Shown: positions 35,945 through 45,983, numbered from the stretch's first letter. The stretch: 64,000 nt of DNA from Oceanirhabdus sp942490885 (GCA_942490885.1 CALNYT010000002.1:3534001-3598000), one strand, 5' to 3'. Made by a program: numbers and translations. Notes: a model not told the origin generated them from the letters alone.

Positions 35945-36529
35945 TTATTCTTTATAAATCAGCACAACTTCTCTTTCATCTTCTTTACACATAGTATATT
36001 TTTTATCCTTATTCAATTCAAAATATGTTCTCTTGATTTTTCTATTATATTTATAAGGCTTATCAAATATAATTTCGATTTCAACTTCATTAAACTTTCT
36101 TTTCCTTATATATGGGTCAAAAACATACACATATTGATCGTCTATATCTGTTAAAAGAACATAATGATATGTATTTTCTTCCAAATAAATTCTTATCAAG
36201 CCCACACCACTATCCATTATACAATTGATGATTTGGTCTTTGAAATTTAATGTTACATCTATACCTCAAAAATAATCACATTGCAATTTAAAGTTATGAT
36301 ATTCTGAATATTCATTAAGCCAGTTACAGATATGTGTTACTGCTTCAAAGGTCGTCCCTTTTTTCCCTTGTTCTCCTTTACTATTAAAACTATCTAAAGA
36401 ATACAAGTATATTCTTTGAATTACTTCTGGTGGTATATCTTCTCTTTCATACAAATATCTAATAGCATTTATAAGACTTGTAGGAACACAATCATATTCT
36501 GTACTCTGATAAGCTAAAGGATTTTTCAT
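35945..36529 (-). pseudogene. C39-like cysteine peptidase gene with one in-frame UGA
   Basis: The minus strand is one reading frame of 195 codons except for a single TGA at 36266-36268. The first part starts M-K-N-P-L-A-Y-Q-S-T-E-Y-D-C-V-P-T-S, whose Cys is the likely nucleophile of a C39/papain-like fold. The part after the stop holds T-Y-H-Y-V-L-L-T-D-I and Y-V-F-D-P-Y, the usual His and Asp. The start is the ATG at 36529, since GGAGGGAAAT precedes it. TGA is probably a mutated TGG (F-W to F-stop). A sequencing error is an alternative; recoding is unlikely. Confidence 0.7.
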
Positions 36530-36849
36530 ATTTCCCTCCATGTCTATTTTTTATTCTATATTTAAATTATAATACATAAATTCCATATATTCACGTTTTA
36601 TTATAAAAATAAACCCCTCCTTTACTTCTACTAAATATTTAGAAATAAAAATATTATTATAATCACCACTTTAATTACTAGCTTTTTAATGTTAAAATTA
36701 GATCGAACACATATTTGCTGTATAAATAAAAATATTATACGCATGATATTGTTATAAACTTTAGTTTAATTATCTAACTATATTATAAATATAAGTTTAT
36801 AATACTAAAAAGCACAATAATGTCAATAATCCTTAATAACAGACATCTT

Positions 36850-36878
36850 TTGTTTTTGTCCACATTTTATAGTATAAT
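36850..36878 (+). promoter_or_regulatory. Sigma-A-type promoter of the dnd modification operon
   Basis: TTGTTT (36850-36855), a 17-base spacer and TATAAT (36873-36878) form a good housekeeping promoter. The expected start of transcription, near 36885, is only some 16 bases before the ATG of the XRE regulator. This placement rules out the upstream in-frame ATG at 36820. The gap 36542-36849 contains no gene. Confidence 0.7.
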
Positions 36879-36900
36879 TATAAGTTGGAGGATTGTTGAT

Positions 36901-37218
36901 ATGTGTAATTCTCTGGGAAAGAGAATCAAAAATTTAAGAGAAGATAGATTAAAAAATGATAGTAAAAACAAGTGGTCTCTTGATGCACTTGCTAAAAGAA
37001 TTAATGTCTCTAGTCAATCGCTTAGTAAAATAGAAACTGGCAAAACAAATAACCCCAACACGGCTATTATAAAAAGCCTTTCTATAGAATTTGGTGTTTC
37101 AGCTGATTATCTGATATTTGGCCATGACACTAATACTAAGATTATAATTCAAATCGATGGCGATCCAAGATATTTAGAAAACATTAATACTATTATTGAA
37201 ATTACGTCAGATGATTAA
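36901..37218 (+). CDS. XRE-family regulator at the head of the dnd operon
   Basis: A 105-residue protein with an N-terminal helix-turn-helix (about 5-70): G-K-R-I-K-N-L-R-E-D then L-D-A-L-A-K-R-I-N-V-S-S-Q-S-L-S-K-I-E-T-G-K. The short C-terminal tail may form a dimer or sensor part. Start at 36901 after GGAGG. It precedes dndC by 27 bases on the same strand and probably represses its own operon, a task carried out by DndB-linked or other regulators in known clusters. In many dnd operons dndB holds this first position; here an XRE gene does. Confidence 0.85.
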   Translation: MCNSLGKRIKNLREDRLKNDSKNKWSLDALAKRINVSSQSLSKIETGKTNNPNTAIIKSLSIEFGVSADYLIFGHDTNTKIIIQIDGDPRYLENINTIIEITSDD

Positions 37219-37245
37219 TCTTCTCTATATAAGTGAGGGATTGCA

Positions 37246-38850
37246 ATGACAACAAACGAAAAAATTAATATAGATGATGTTCTAAAAGAAATTGAACGCG
37301 TATACCTTCATGATAGCAGAGAATGGATTATTGGATATAGTGGTGGGAAAGATAGTACAGTGGTTGTTCAGCTTGTATTCCAAATGCTTCTTAACTTACC
37401 TGCTGAAAAACGCCATAAAAAGGTTCACATTGTTTCTTCTGATACTTTAATAGAAAACCCAATGATTATCGACTATCTTAAAAACGCTTCTGAGCTAATT
37501 GGAAAATCAGCTCATGAACAGAACATACCATTATACACCCATATGGTTCATCCTAGATATGATAATTCATTTTGGGCAAACATTATTGGGAAAGGACTAC
37601 CTACCCCTACATCTATAAGATTTAGATGGTGTACTGAAAAACTTAAAATCCAGCCTTCTAATCAGTTCATACAAGAGAAAGTAGCTGAAAATGGTGAAGT
37701 TATTGTTCTATTAGGTGTAAGGAAATCTGAAAGTATCGCTAGGAGAAACCGTATTAATAAACGTGAGATTGAAGGGTACCTACTAACACCTCATGCATCT
37801 CTAACTAACACTTATGTTTATAACCCTATTGTAGATCTAGTAACTGATGATGTTTGGAGTGTTTTACTTTCAAACAACGGAGTTAACCCTTGGGGGGGTG
37901 ATAATAATGAACTTTTTGCACTTTATATGGGCGCTGATAGTGGCGAATGTCCATTTACTATCACTAAAGATAGTGAAGGAAAAATCGAAACACCTTCTTG
38001 TGGTAATTCAAGATTTGGATGTTGGATATGTACTGTTGTTAACGAAGATAAATCGCTAACAGGCTTTATAAATAACGGTGAAGATTGGATGTCTCCTCTA
38101 CTAGATTTTAGAGCATGGCTATTAAGGATTAGAGATAATCATGAATATAGACAACAATATAGACGAGATGGAAATCATTATTATAAGAAGGTTTATTTAA
38201 AAACCCTTCCAATTGATATAGAAGGTATTATAGAAAAAAGTAGAATTTTGCAAAGCGATAATGGTAAAGAGTTTATTAGCTTAAATTCTAAAGATATTGA
38301 TATTAGTGAATTGACTAACAAAGAGAAATTATATTTAGAATTAATTCCTTTATCAAAAAATAATAACCACCAAATAGATATGAGTAAAGTTCTTGAAGAT
38401 GAAAAAGGTAGATATATAAAAGTTCTTGGTTATGGACCTTTCAACTTTGAAGCTAGAAAAATGATTTTAAAAGAATTGTTAGAGATTCAACGTGACATGG
38501 ATTACGAACTAATCACTATGGAGGAGTTAAAAGCTATTGATAAAATTTGGGATGATGAAGTAGATTTAACTAAACGATCTTTAGTAGAAATATATAATAA
38601 TGTTTTTGGAGAAAAACTTCCTTGGGATGAATTTAAAAAGCCAATGTTTGATATCACTGCAATGAACACAATTTATAATGCTTGTGATAAAGCTAATATT
38701 TCTAGAACCCTAATAAGTAAGTTGCTCATAGAGACAGAAAAAAATAAACATCAATCAAATAAAAGCAAATTAGTACACTCCATTGAAAAGACATTTAATC
38801 AAAAATATCTGCATAAAGAAGCAATTGAGGGGATAGAAAATGATAATTAA
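37246..38850 (+). CDS. dndC: DNA phosphorothioation sulfurtransferase DndC
   Basis: A 534-residue PAPS-reductase-like protein. The PP-loop S-G-G-K-D-S lies at 32-37, and C235, C252, C259 and C262 form the iron-sulfur site usual in DndC. It activates the DNA backbone with ATP and passes sulfur from DndA toward the phosphate, so that a non-bridging oxygen is replaced. Its end overlaps dndD by 11 bases, which shows coupled translation. The start has a GTGAGGGATTGC ribosome binding site. Confidence 0.95.
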   Translation: MTTNEKINIDDVLKEIERVYLHDSREWIIGYSGGKDSTVVVQLVFQMLLNLPAEKRHKKVHIVSSDTLIENPMIIDYLKNASELIGKSAHEQNIPLYTHMVHPRYDNSFWANIIGKGLPTPTSIRFRWCTEKLKIQPSNQFIQEKVAENGEVIVLLGVRKSESIARRNRINKREIEGYLLTPHASLTNTYVYNPIVDLVTDDVWSVLLSNNGVNPWGGDNNELFALYMGADSGECPFTITKDSEGKIETPSCGNSRFGCWICTVVNEDKSLTGFINNGEDWMSPLLDFRAWLLRIRDNHEYRQQYRRDGNHYYKKVYLKTLPIDIEGIIEKSRILQSDNGKEFISLNSKDIDISELTNKEKLYLELIPLSKNNNHQIDMSKVLEDEKGRYIKVLGYGPFNFEARKMILKELLEIQRDMDYELITMEELKAIDKIWDDEVDLTKRSLVEIYNNVFGEKLPWDEFKKPMFDITAMNTIYNACDKANISRTLISKLLIETEKNKHQSNKSKLVHSIEKTFNQKYLHKEAIEGIENDN

Positions 38851-41014
38851 TAAACTAACATTAAAAAACTTCAGATCGTATGAAGAAGCATACACTTTCA
38901 ATTTTGCCCCTAATGGTGATAAAAACATCATCTTGATTGGTGGAGAAAATGGTGCTGGTAAATCAACTATTTTTGAAGCTATTAAATTGTGTTTATATGG
39001 TCCTACTACTTACGGGTATCAGGGTTATAATTCTAATTATATCTCACGTATCAAAGCTAATATTAATAACAATGCTTTTAAACATCCAAAAGTAGAATCT
39101 TTTGTTGAACTTCAAATTGAAATGCCCGAAGGTAATAATATAAATAATTATACCATTAAAAGAGTCTGGTCTTATGAAGATAAAAAAATTAGCGAAGATT
39201 ATTCAGTATATAAAAATGATAATTTATTGGCAAGTGAAGAATTAAGTTATTTTGAAAACTACTTCAAATCTATTCTTCCACCTATGCTCTTTGACTTTTT
39301 CTTTTTTGATGGTGAAGAACTATCTGATTTTTTTATTGGAAGAGGTGCTAAAACACATCTTAAAGAAGCTCTGTTAAAACTATGTAATTATGACACTATC
39401 GAGTTACTTAGAAAACAGATACTTCAATTTCAACGCAGCAAATTACGATCTAATACTGATACATCTGACCTAGAAAAAAAGTATTTTGAACAGTTAAATG
39501 TTTTACGAGCTATTGATCTTGAACTTAAAGAAGAAGAAAATAAAATTACTGAGCTTAAAGAAACTCTTGAAGCTTTATCTGAAGAGAGGCATTCTTTAGA
39601 GATTGAATTCAGAAAACAAGGTGGAATGTTAGAAACTGAACGTAATAAAATTACATCAAAAATTAATAAACTTGAAGAATCTCGTACTATTACAAATCAA
39701 GAAATTAAGGATTTTACTAATGATACATTACCATTCTTAATTTTATCTGATAAACTCATTGTTCTTAGAGATCAAATTGAAAAAGAGGATAAATTTAATT
39801 TATATAACAAAGTCCGTAACAGACTTGATACAAATATAATCAAAGATTATTTATCTCAAAATGATATTCTTAAGTCAGATAAAAATGTTGATGAAATTGC
39901 AGTGGATATTGTATCCACTATTACATCTAATTTATTTGGAGAAGAATCACAATATAACTCATTTAAAGAGTTGCATAAATTATCTTCCGACCAAAGTGCT
40001 GATGTATTATCTTTATCTAAAAGTATTATTTACAGAAGCGATGAATTAAAAAAAGATATTAAAGATAGATATAATGATATAGCCAATTGGTCCATGAGAA
40101 TTGAGAAGCTAAAAAAGAAACTAACATCATCTGCTAATAATCATCTAGTAGATGATTATATTACAGCACTTAAGAATATAACAAACGATATATCAGCTTG
40201 TGAGTTTGATATACAAAAACGGGAGTTAAATATCGAATCACTCAATGAAGAAAAAAAGAAAGTCGATTATCATTTAGTAAGAGCTAAAAATGAGTATACC
40301 TCAGCTCTTCAATCTGATAATAATCTTCAGCTCTCTTCTGATGTCTCTGAGTTGTTAGATAGTATTATTGTTGAATTAACAAACACTAAACTTAAAGAGA
40401 TTGAAATTAATTATATGGAAATCTTTAGTAAGTTAATAAGAAAAAATAAATATGTTGAAAATGTGCTTATCGATTCAGATTTCAATATTACTTTATATAT
40501 AAATAGACTTTATAACACCTTAGAAATTTCAAATAAATATAATACTATCGGTTATGATGAAATGGCTAAAAAGTTTGGAGATAAGTTTATAGAGGGACTA
40601 TCTCAGTACTATAATACTGATACAAAGAAAGATCTTTCAAATAAATTATCAAAGATTAATCAATCTGAGTTAATAACTCTTACTACTAAAGTAAATGTTG
40701 ATGAATTTTCAAAAGGTGAAAAACAAATTTATATTCTATGCTTAATATGGGCTTTAATTAAAGCTTCTGATGTTAAAGTTCCTTTTATAATAGATACGCC
40801 ATATGCTCGTATAGATGAAAGTCATAGAAATAGTATTACAACAGAGTTCTTACCAAAGGTAAGTAACCAAGTTATCATTCTATCTACTAACAAGGAAATC
40901 GATAAAGAATCTTATGATCTTATCCATAAATATGTTGCTAATGAATACTTGCTTCAATATATGGATATCGAAAGAAAAACTAAAGTTAGTAATAGATACT
41001 TTTTTGAGGTGTAG
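38840..41014 (+). CDS. dndD: DNA phosphorothioation ATPase DndD
   Basis: A 724-residue SMC/Rad50-like ATPase. Walker A is G-E-N-G-A-G-K-S-T (35-43). Long coiled-coil regions follow (about 200-300 and 400-490), and the C-terminal head has an ABC-like signature (F-S-K-G-E-K-Q) and Walker B (F-I-I-D-T-P-Y-A). DndD joins DndC and DndE in the modification complex and is thought to nick or reshape DNA. Overlaps dndC by 11 bases and is followed two bases later by dndE. Confidence 0.93.
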   Translation: MIINKLTLKNFRSYEEAYTFNFAPNGDKNIILIGGENGAGKSTIFEAIKLCLYGPTTYGYQGYNSNYISRIKANINNNAFKHPKVESFVELQIEMPEGNNINNYTIKRVWSYEDKKISEDYSVYKNDNLLASEELSYFENYFKSILPPMLFDFFFFDGEELSDFFIGRGAKTHLKEALLKLCNYDTIELLRKQILQFQRSKLRSNTDTSDLEKKYFEQLNVLRAIDLELKEEENKITELKETLEALSEERHSLEIEFRKQGGMLETERNKITSKINKLEESRTITNQEIKDFTNDTLPFLILSDKLIVLRDQIEKEDKFNLYNKVRNRLDTNIIKDYLSQNDILKSDKNVDEIAVDIVSTITSNLFGEESQYNSFKELHKLSSDQSADVLSLSKSIIYRSDELKKDIKDRYNDIANWSMRIEKLKKKLTSSANNHLVDDYITALKNITNDISACEFDIQKRELNIESLNEEKKKVDYHLVRAKNEYTSALQSDNNLQLSSDVSELLDSIIVELTNTKLKEIEINYMEIFSKLIRKNKYVENVLIDSDFNITLYINRLYNTLEISNKYNTIGYDEMAKKFGDKFIEGLSQYYNTDTKKDLSNKLSKINQSELITLTTKVNVDEFSKGEKQIYILCLIWALIKASDVKVPFIIDTPYARIDESHRNSITTEFLPKVSNQVIILSTNKEIDKESYDLIHKYVANEYLLQYMDIERKTKVSNRYFFEV

Positions 41015-41016
41015 CC

Positions 41017-41406
41017 ATGGGATTTAGATTAAAAACATCAAAACAGACTAAAGATATATTTGAAGAGTTAGGTGCAAGCATAAATTTAAAACCATTTGCA
41101 TTAAGTAAATTAGCAATAGCATTATCTCTTAAATACGAAGAAGATATACAAGATTTCAAAAGTGATACGAATGGATTGGAATTACAACGGTCAACTATAA
41201 CTGGACAATATGATACAATATATAGATGCTTAGTAGAACAAAATGCTAACAAACATTTAACAGATGATGAATACTTTCCTGAGTATACTAAAAAACATAT
41301 TGATAGAGGCGCAAAACTTTTAATTGATAGGTTTATGTATTCTTCTGGAAGAAACCTAGAGAAATTAATTAAATCTTTATTAAAAGAAGGAAATGGTGAA
41401 CTATGA
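41017..41406 (+). CDS. dndE: DNA sulfur modification protein DndE
   Basis: A 129-residue basic protein with F-R-L-K-T-S-K-Q-T-K-D-I-F-E near the start, as in DndE, and a helical fold like that of ribbon-helix proteins. DndE binds nicked double-stranded DNA in the Dnd complex. It starts right after dndD and overlaps dndA by the four bases ATGA. Confidence 0.88.
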   Translation: MGFRLKTSKQTKDIFEELGASINLKPFALSKLAIALSLKYEEDIQDFKSDTNGLELQRSTITGQYDTIYRCLVEQNANKHLTDDEYFPEYTKKHIDRGAKLLIDRFMYSSGRNLEKLIKSLLKEGNGEL

Positions 41407-42581
41407 TTTATTTAGATAATAGCTCAACAACTAAAATTGATCCAGAAGTTCTTGATGCAATGTTGCCATACTTACAAGAGGAGTATGGCAATCCTTCTAG
41501 TAGACATTATACTCTTGCTAAAAATGCTGAGAGAGCTATTGAAGAAGCAAGAGAAAAATTAGCAAGTTTAATAAACGCTAAATCAGAAGAAATAATTTTT
41601 ACTGCAGGAGCTTCTGAGAGCAACAACTTTGTAATAAAAGGAATTGCAGATTATAAGAAGATGTACGAAAAATCAGGTAATCATATTATTACATCAAAAG
41701 TAGAACATAAATCTGTTTTACAAGCATGTAGATTTCTTAATGGAGAGATATACATGAACAATGAAAAGAAAAGACTTGGTAAAATTATTACCCCTCAGGT
41801 TGATAGAGGTTATGAGGTAGCTTTTCTTGATGTGAATAAGTATGGACAGGTTACGCCTGACACACTAAAATCCTCCATAAAAGATAATACTTCTTTAATT
41901 TCTTTAATATGGGGAAATAATGAGATTGGATCATTAAACGATATATCTACATTATCAAAGTTAGCTAAAGAACATAATATTACTTTCCATTCTGATGCAA
42001 CACAAGTTCTTGGTAAGTTACCTATAGATGTAAATAAAATATCAGCTGATTACTTAAGTTTTTCTGCTCATAAATTATACGGACCTAAAGGCGTCGGAGC
42101 TGTTTATATGAGAAAATCTAAAAGGACTCCTGTTGATATCACTTCATTGATTCATGGTGGATATCAAGAAAATTCTTATAGAGCTGGCACTCATGCAGTC
42201 CATAATATAGTTGGATTTGGTAAATCAGCTGAAATTGCAAAAAGAGATTTAGCTAAAAATATTGAGAAGTTAACTAAACTTGAACTTGAAGTTAAAGAAA
42301 TGATAAAAGTTAAGTATCCTAACGTTGAATTCTTAGGTGACCCAGATAATCATATCCCTGGTCTAATTGGTATGATTATTCCTGGTATAGTAAATGAAAT
42401 GTTTATAAAAGAGCGTTGTGAAGACTTAGCCATTTCTGCTGGGTCAGCTTGTGGGATTGGTGAACCTTCTTATGTTATTGAAGAAATTGGTTATGGTGGT
42501 GTGAGTAGTGGATTTGTTAGATTGAGTTTATGTAAATTTAATGATAATACTTATAATTTTCTTAATAGCCTTTATTATTGA
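41403..42581 (+). CDS. dndA: Cysteine desulfurase DndA
   Basis: A 392-residue fold-type I PLP enzyme of the NifS/IscS group. The PLP lysine is K224 in S-A-H-K-L-Y-G-P, and the sulfur-carrying Cys350 lies in S-A-G-S-A-C-G. It takes sulfur from cysteine and hands it to DndC. As the last gene of the plus-strand operon, translationally coupled to dndE, its job here is clear although the fold is shared with housekeeping desulfurases. Confidence 0.92.
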   Translation: MIYLDNSSTTKIDPEVLDAMLPYLQEEYGNPSSRHYTLAKNAERAIEEAREKLASLINAKSEEIIFTAGASESNNFVIKGIADYKKMYEKSGNHIITSKVEHKSVLQACRFLNGEIYMNNEKKRLGKIITPQVDRGYEVAFLDVNKYGQVTPDTLKSSIKDNTSLISLIWGNNEIGSLNDISTLSKLAKEHNITFHSDATQVLGKLPIDVNKISADYLSFSAHKLYGPKGVGAVYMRKSKRTPVDITSLIHGGYQENSYRAGTHAVHNIVGFGKSAEIAKRDLAKNIEKLTKLELEVKEMIKVKYPNVEFLGDPDNHIPGLIGMIIPGIVNEMFIKERCEDLAISAGSACGIGEPSYVIEEIGYGGVSSGFVRLSLCKFNDNTYNFLNSLYY

Positions 42582-42601
42582 TTATAAGTATTTATTAAAT
42601 A

Positions 42602-42640
42602 GAAACCAATCATGAATAAATTTAATTTATGATTGGTTTC
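42602..42640. terminator. Bidirectional terminator between the converging dnd blocks
   Basis: GAAACCAATCAT (42602-42613) pairs perfectly with ATGATTGGTTTC (42629-42640). It ends the dndCDEA operon and, from the other side, the dndB-HEPN transcript. Confidence 0.8.
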
Positions 42641-42721
42641 ATATTTATAAACTTTCAATTTTTTTGCACTCAAATGGTTTATTAAACTGGAATATCACTT
42701 TTAAATTATTAATTATGCTCT

Positions 42722-44920
42722 TTAATCACCGTCTTCTTCTTTCTTCAATTTGTTGAATTTTTGCGTTACTTCTCTGAGTAATTTTCCTACACTTTCTTCT
42801 AGCTTTTGTTCCTCTTTATTAATTAATCTAAAAGATACTCTATCTATGTAACCTAAGTATTCAATCGCTTTTTTTATGCTATCAAAGTCGTAAATAATAT
42901 TTTCTTCCTCTTCATAATCCTTGTATAAATCAAGGTATATCTCAAATGAATCTTCAAATAGCAAAAATTGATTCAAATCTTTTATTCCTTTTAAGTAATT
43001 AGTAATCTTAAGAGTTCTAAAAACATCTAATTTATTAATCCTAATCTTATTTCCATTTTCATTATTATCTTTAATATTAACTATAGTTTCATTGTTATTA
43101 CATAAAATATCAAATTTCAAATTCTGAACTTTGATTGGAATCGTATTTTCACTTGTTTCTATTAATAATTTTTCTCTAAAATAAGAAAAGAGAATATTTT
43201 CTAAAGAATTCTTAACTTCTTTACATGTTTTTTCTATATTTATATAACTTGATTTTATTAACAGTCCATTATGCGCCATTATGGTTCTATATTTATACAT
43301 ATACTCCCATTGATTAGCAATGAAATGAAGATCATCATTAGTATCACACATGTTGCTCAAATTAACTTTCATTTTGTCATAATCTTTATTACCCAGATGA
43401 TCTAATAAAACCTTTCTTAGTTTAGTGATTTTATTTCCACCATTTGGACTTAATAAAACATCAACTAGATCTATAAAATCAAACTCATATAAAACATTCA
43501 ATGTCTTGTTACTTCCATCTATACTTAACTTATTATTTAAATTACCTTTTATTCTTTTATTTTCAGAATTTATATTTATTCCTTCAAAAAGGTAAAAAGC
43601 ACTTATGTATAACCTCGTAAAATTCTCAATATGATTAAAATATAAATAAAGATCACTATTATAATTATATGATTTTGAATCATATAATACAGAAAACTGA
43701 AATAACATGTTTTTTAGAATAATTTCAGTAAATGTTTCCTCTGAATTATAAATTTCATCACTTTTATATTTTATATGTATCATTATACTATTATTTTTTT
43801 CTTCATTAGGTTTTAGCTTTACAAGATTTACTATGATGTCTTCATTTTCAGAAATATACTTTATACCATCATATTCAATTTGATAAATATTCTTTGTTTC
43901 AACTAAATGATTAACATTTGATAACATTTTAAACAACATAAGTTTCATATCTAGAACATCAAATTTTTCATTTATATTAATATACATTAGCAACTCGTTC
44001 TCATAATTTTCATTAGAAAAACTAATCCATTTTGAAGATTCCACTTGGTCAATTGAGAAAATAATCTCAAGCTTTTTGCGTATTACTTTATTCAATGAGT
44101 TAATGACTACATCAATTGATTGTTCAATTTCCTTAAATTCTTTACAATTAATAATCCTATTATGACAAATGCAGTTTCTAAAATCCGATATTTTACCTTT
44201 ATTTTCCCTTAATATTTTCAATTCATCTTCATCAACAAGATTATCTTTTCTTAACACTGATCTTAATTCATTCTCAATTTCTATATCATTTTTGATATTT
44301 TCAGTTTTATTTAACACTTCTTGATATTTAAAATGTTCATTTCCTCCTAATGGATGATCAAATAAAAACTCTAATAATCTTCCTAATTCAATACGTTGAA
44401 TATAACTAGAGAAGTTTTTAATCTTTTTATTAAATTCTGAGATATCGTCTTTCACATTTATTTCTTTTATAACATTTAAAGTATCACAATTATTTTTTTC
44501 ATGTAACTTTAAAATGAAATATATTCTAATTAATGTTTCTAACTGCGCAAATTTTTCATAGCTTTCTATCAAAGTTATATTTGATAAGGAATCATAATTA
44601 ATTTTAACACTTTGAAATTTATTGTCATCAACTAAATTCTTGAATAATTTAATTTTTTCATTTTCATCAATATTGAAAATATTTAACATCATATTTCTAT
44701 TCTTATCGTTTACTATTGTACCTTCTATTATAATATTCTTATCATGATAATCTTTTAGAAGATATATGAATTTTTTGTTTGAATTTTTAGTTTCAATAAA
44801 TTCTTTGTAATTCATGCTAGTTTTAATTCTATCAATCACTAACTGGATGAGCATTTTGTCACTTTCTGCATCATTAATTAAATCCTCACTTAATTCAATA
44901 TCAAATAAAATATTATTCAT
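42722..44920 (-). CDS. Tandem HEPN-like protein coupled to DndB
   Basis: A 732-residue protein of no named family that I know. It has two similar segments, about 121-285 and 431-585. Each has an aromatic-rich helix (Y-E-K-F-A-Q-L-E-T-L-I-R; I-E-N-F-T-R-L-Y-I-S), a leucine-rich helix followed by G-G-N (L-L-E-F-L-F-D-H-P-L-G-G-N; L-V-D-V-L-L-S-P-N-G-G-N) and an R-x4-H motif: R248-N-C-I-C-H253-N and R545-T-I-M-A-H550-N. The latter fit the R-x4-6-H catalytic motif of HEPN ribonucleases. The start overlaps the dndB stop by eight bases, with GGGGAG inside dndB, so translation is coupled. An RNA-cleaving effector or toxin controlled by the Dnd system is the inference. HEPN folds may also be non-catalytic. 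Confidence 0.6.
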   Translation of the reverse strand: MNNILFDIELSEDLINDAESDKMLIQLVIDRIKTSMNYKEFIETKNSNKKFIYLLKDYHDKNIIIEGTIVNDKNRNMMLNIFNIDENEKIKLFKNLVDDNKFQSVKINYDSLSNITLIESYEKFAQLETLIRIYFILKLHEKNNCDTLNVIKEINVKDDISEFNKKIKNFSSYIQRIELGRLLEFLFDHPLGGNEHFKYQEVLNKTENIKNDIEIENELRSVLRKDNLVDEDELKILRENKGKISDFRNCICHNRIINCKEFKEIEQSIDVVINSLNKVIRKKLEIIFSIDQVESSKWISFSNENYENELLMYININEKFDVLDMKLMLFKMLSNVNHLVETKNIYQIEYDGIKYISENEDIIVNLVKLKPNEEKNNSIMIHIKYKSDEIYNSEETFTEIILKNMLFQFSVLYDSKSYNYNSDLYLYFNHIENFTRLYISAFYLFEGININSENKRIKGNLNNKLSIDGSNKTLNVLYEFDFIDLVDVLLSPNGGNKITKLRKVLLDHLGNKDYDKMKVNLSNMCDTNDDLHFIANQWEYMYKYRTIMAHNGLLIKSSYINIEKTCKEVKNSLENILFSYFREKLLIETSENTIPIKVQNLKFDILCNNNETIVNIKDNNENGNKIRINKLDVFRTLKITNYLKGIKDLNQFLLFEDSFEIYLDLYKDYEEEENIIYDFDSIKKAIEYLGYIDRVSFRLINKEEQKLEESVGKLLREVTQKFNKLKKEEDGD

Positions 44921-45983
44921 TACTTTCTCCCCTTAATTGATCAAAAATTTCTTTTATGCTATCCCTTCTATTTTTCATCGTTGATTTATCTGATTGATGA
45001 TAAGATTTATCAATGTCTAACATATTTAATCTTATTTTTTCTAAGAATTCTATTGCTTTATCGATAAAATCATTTTCCTCCTCTTCTGATTCTCTATAAA
45101 AGAAATTATTTATATAATCTTTTAGTATTATTCCTATTTCTTCATAAAATACATTATTTGTTATTATATTAATTTCAATTTCATTATCGTTTTCATCTTT
45201 ATATATTGATATCATAATCTCAATTATTTTTTCCCATATACTATTAATCTTTTCATCTAAACCTTTGATATCTTCAAAAGTTATATTATTTTTATTGAAA
45301 TCTTTAGAAATTTTATCTAACATTTTTTTATTTAAATCCATTAAAAATTTATAAGGATATTTTTTACATGTACTTTGATCTTTGCTAACATACAATTGGT
45401 CATCATCCATTTTTATTCTTCTCAATAATTCTTCATTATCATTTAGTATTTTTAATGTAAAATAATTTGCTATACTTTTTTCTAATCTTAATTTAGTTCC
45501 AACGTTTACTTTTTTCGCATTATTATTTATATCCATAAATAATTTTCTTTGTTGATATTCACTAATATTATCTACTAAAAATACACTTTGGTATCTTTCC
45601 AAGTTATCAATATCTTCTAAAGTCATTTCTTCTAACCATAACTTAATAGACATAAATCTATGTTGTCCATCAATAACAACAATCTCATTCTTGATTTTTT
45701 CTTTTTTAATAACTATTCTCTTTTCTTTTGAACTATAATTTATTAAGTCTTTTTTATTAACTGCTACTATTAATGGTGGATAAAATGCACTTTTTGCCTT
45801 TATGAATTGCACCATTTTTTCAGCTCGTACTCTTTGTACCTCTCTATTGATAGATATATGTCCTAAAGAACAAATTTCTATTAATTCTTTAAATGAAATA
45901 TTAATCATATACATATTACTTTTTTCATTAGACCCATCTATTAAACTTTTTTCTTCTATTTTAATCGCATCAAGTTTATACAC
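44913..45983 (-). CDS. dndB: DndB-like DGQHR-domain protein
   Basis: A 356-residue protein with the D105-G-Q-H-R109 motif and D-I-N-N-N-A-K-K-V that define DndB and its DGQHR relatives. DndB proteins repress dnd transcription or modulate modification in known systems. Here it is not in front of dndC but in the opposite block, starting a two-gene unit with the HEPN-like gene. The start is GTG with GGAGGAG before it. Because dptH has a terminator at its end and a decayed gene lies between, this unit probably has its own promoter upstream of 45983. Confidence 0.85.
   Translation of the reverse strand: MYKLDAIKIEEKSLIDGSNEKSNMYMINISFKELIEICSLGHISINREVQRVRAEKMVQFIKAKSAFYPPLIVAVNKKDLINYSSKEKRIVIKKEKIKNEIVVIDGQHRFMSIKLWLEEMTLEDIDNLERYQSVFLVDNISEYQQRKLFMDINNNAKKVNVGTKLRLEKSIANYFTLKILNDNEELLRRIKMDDDQLYVSKDQSTCKKYPYKFLMDLNKKMLDKISKDFNKNNITFEDIKGLDEKINSIWEKIIEIMISIYKDENDNEIEINIITNNVFYEEIGIILKDYINNFFYRESEEEENDFIDKAIEFLEKIRLNMLDIDKSYHQSDKSTMKNRRDSIKEIFDQLRGESNE

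Noticed and set aside
35945..36529. UGA in the C39-like gene as a selenocysteine or recoding site
   Set aside because: The stop replaces a likely Trp (F-W), there is no Cys homologue position, and I see no hairpin element after it.
36820..36900. An in-frame ATG 81 bases upstream of the XRE regulator start
   Set aside because: A good promoter (36850-36878) lies inside this stretch and GGAGG stands before the ATG at 36901.
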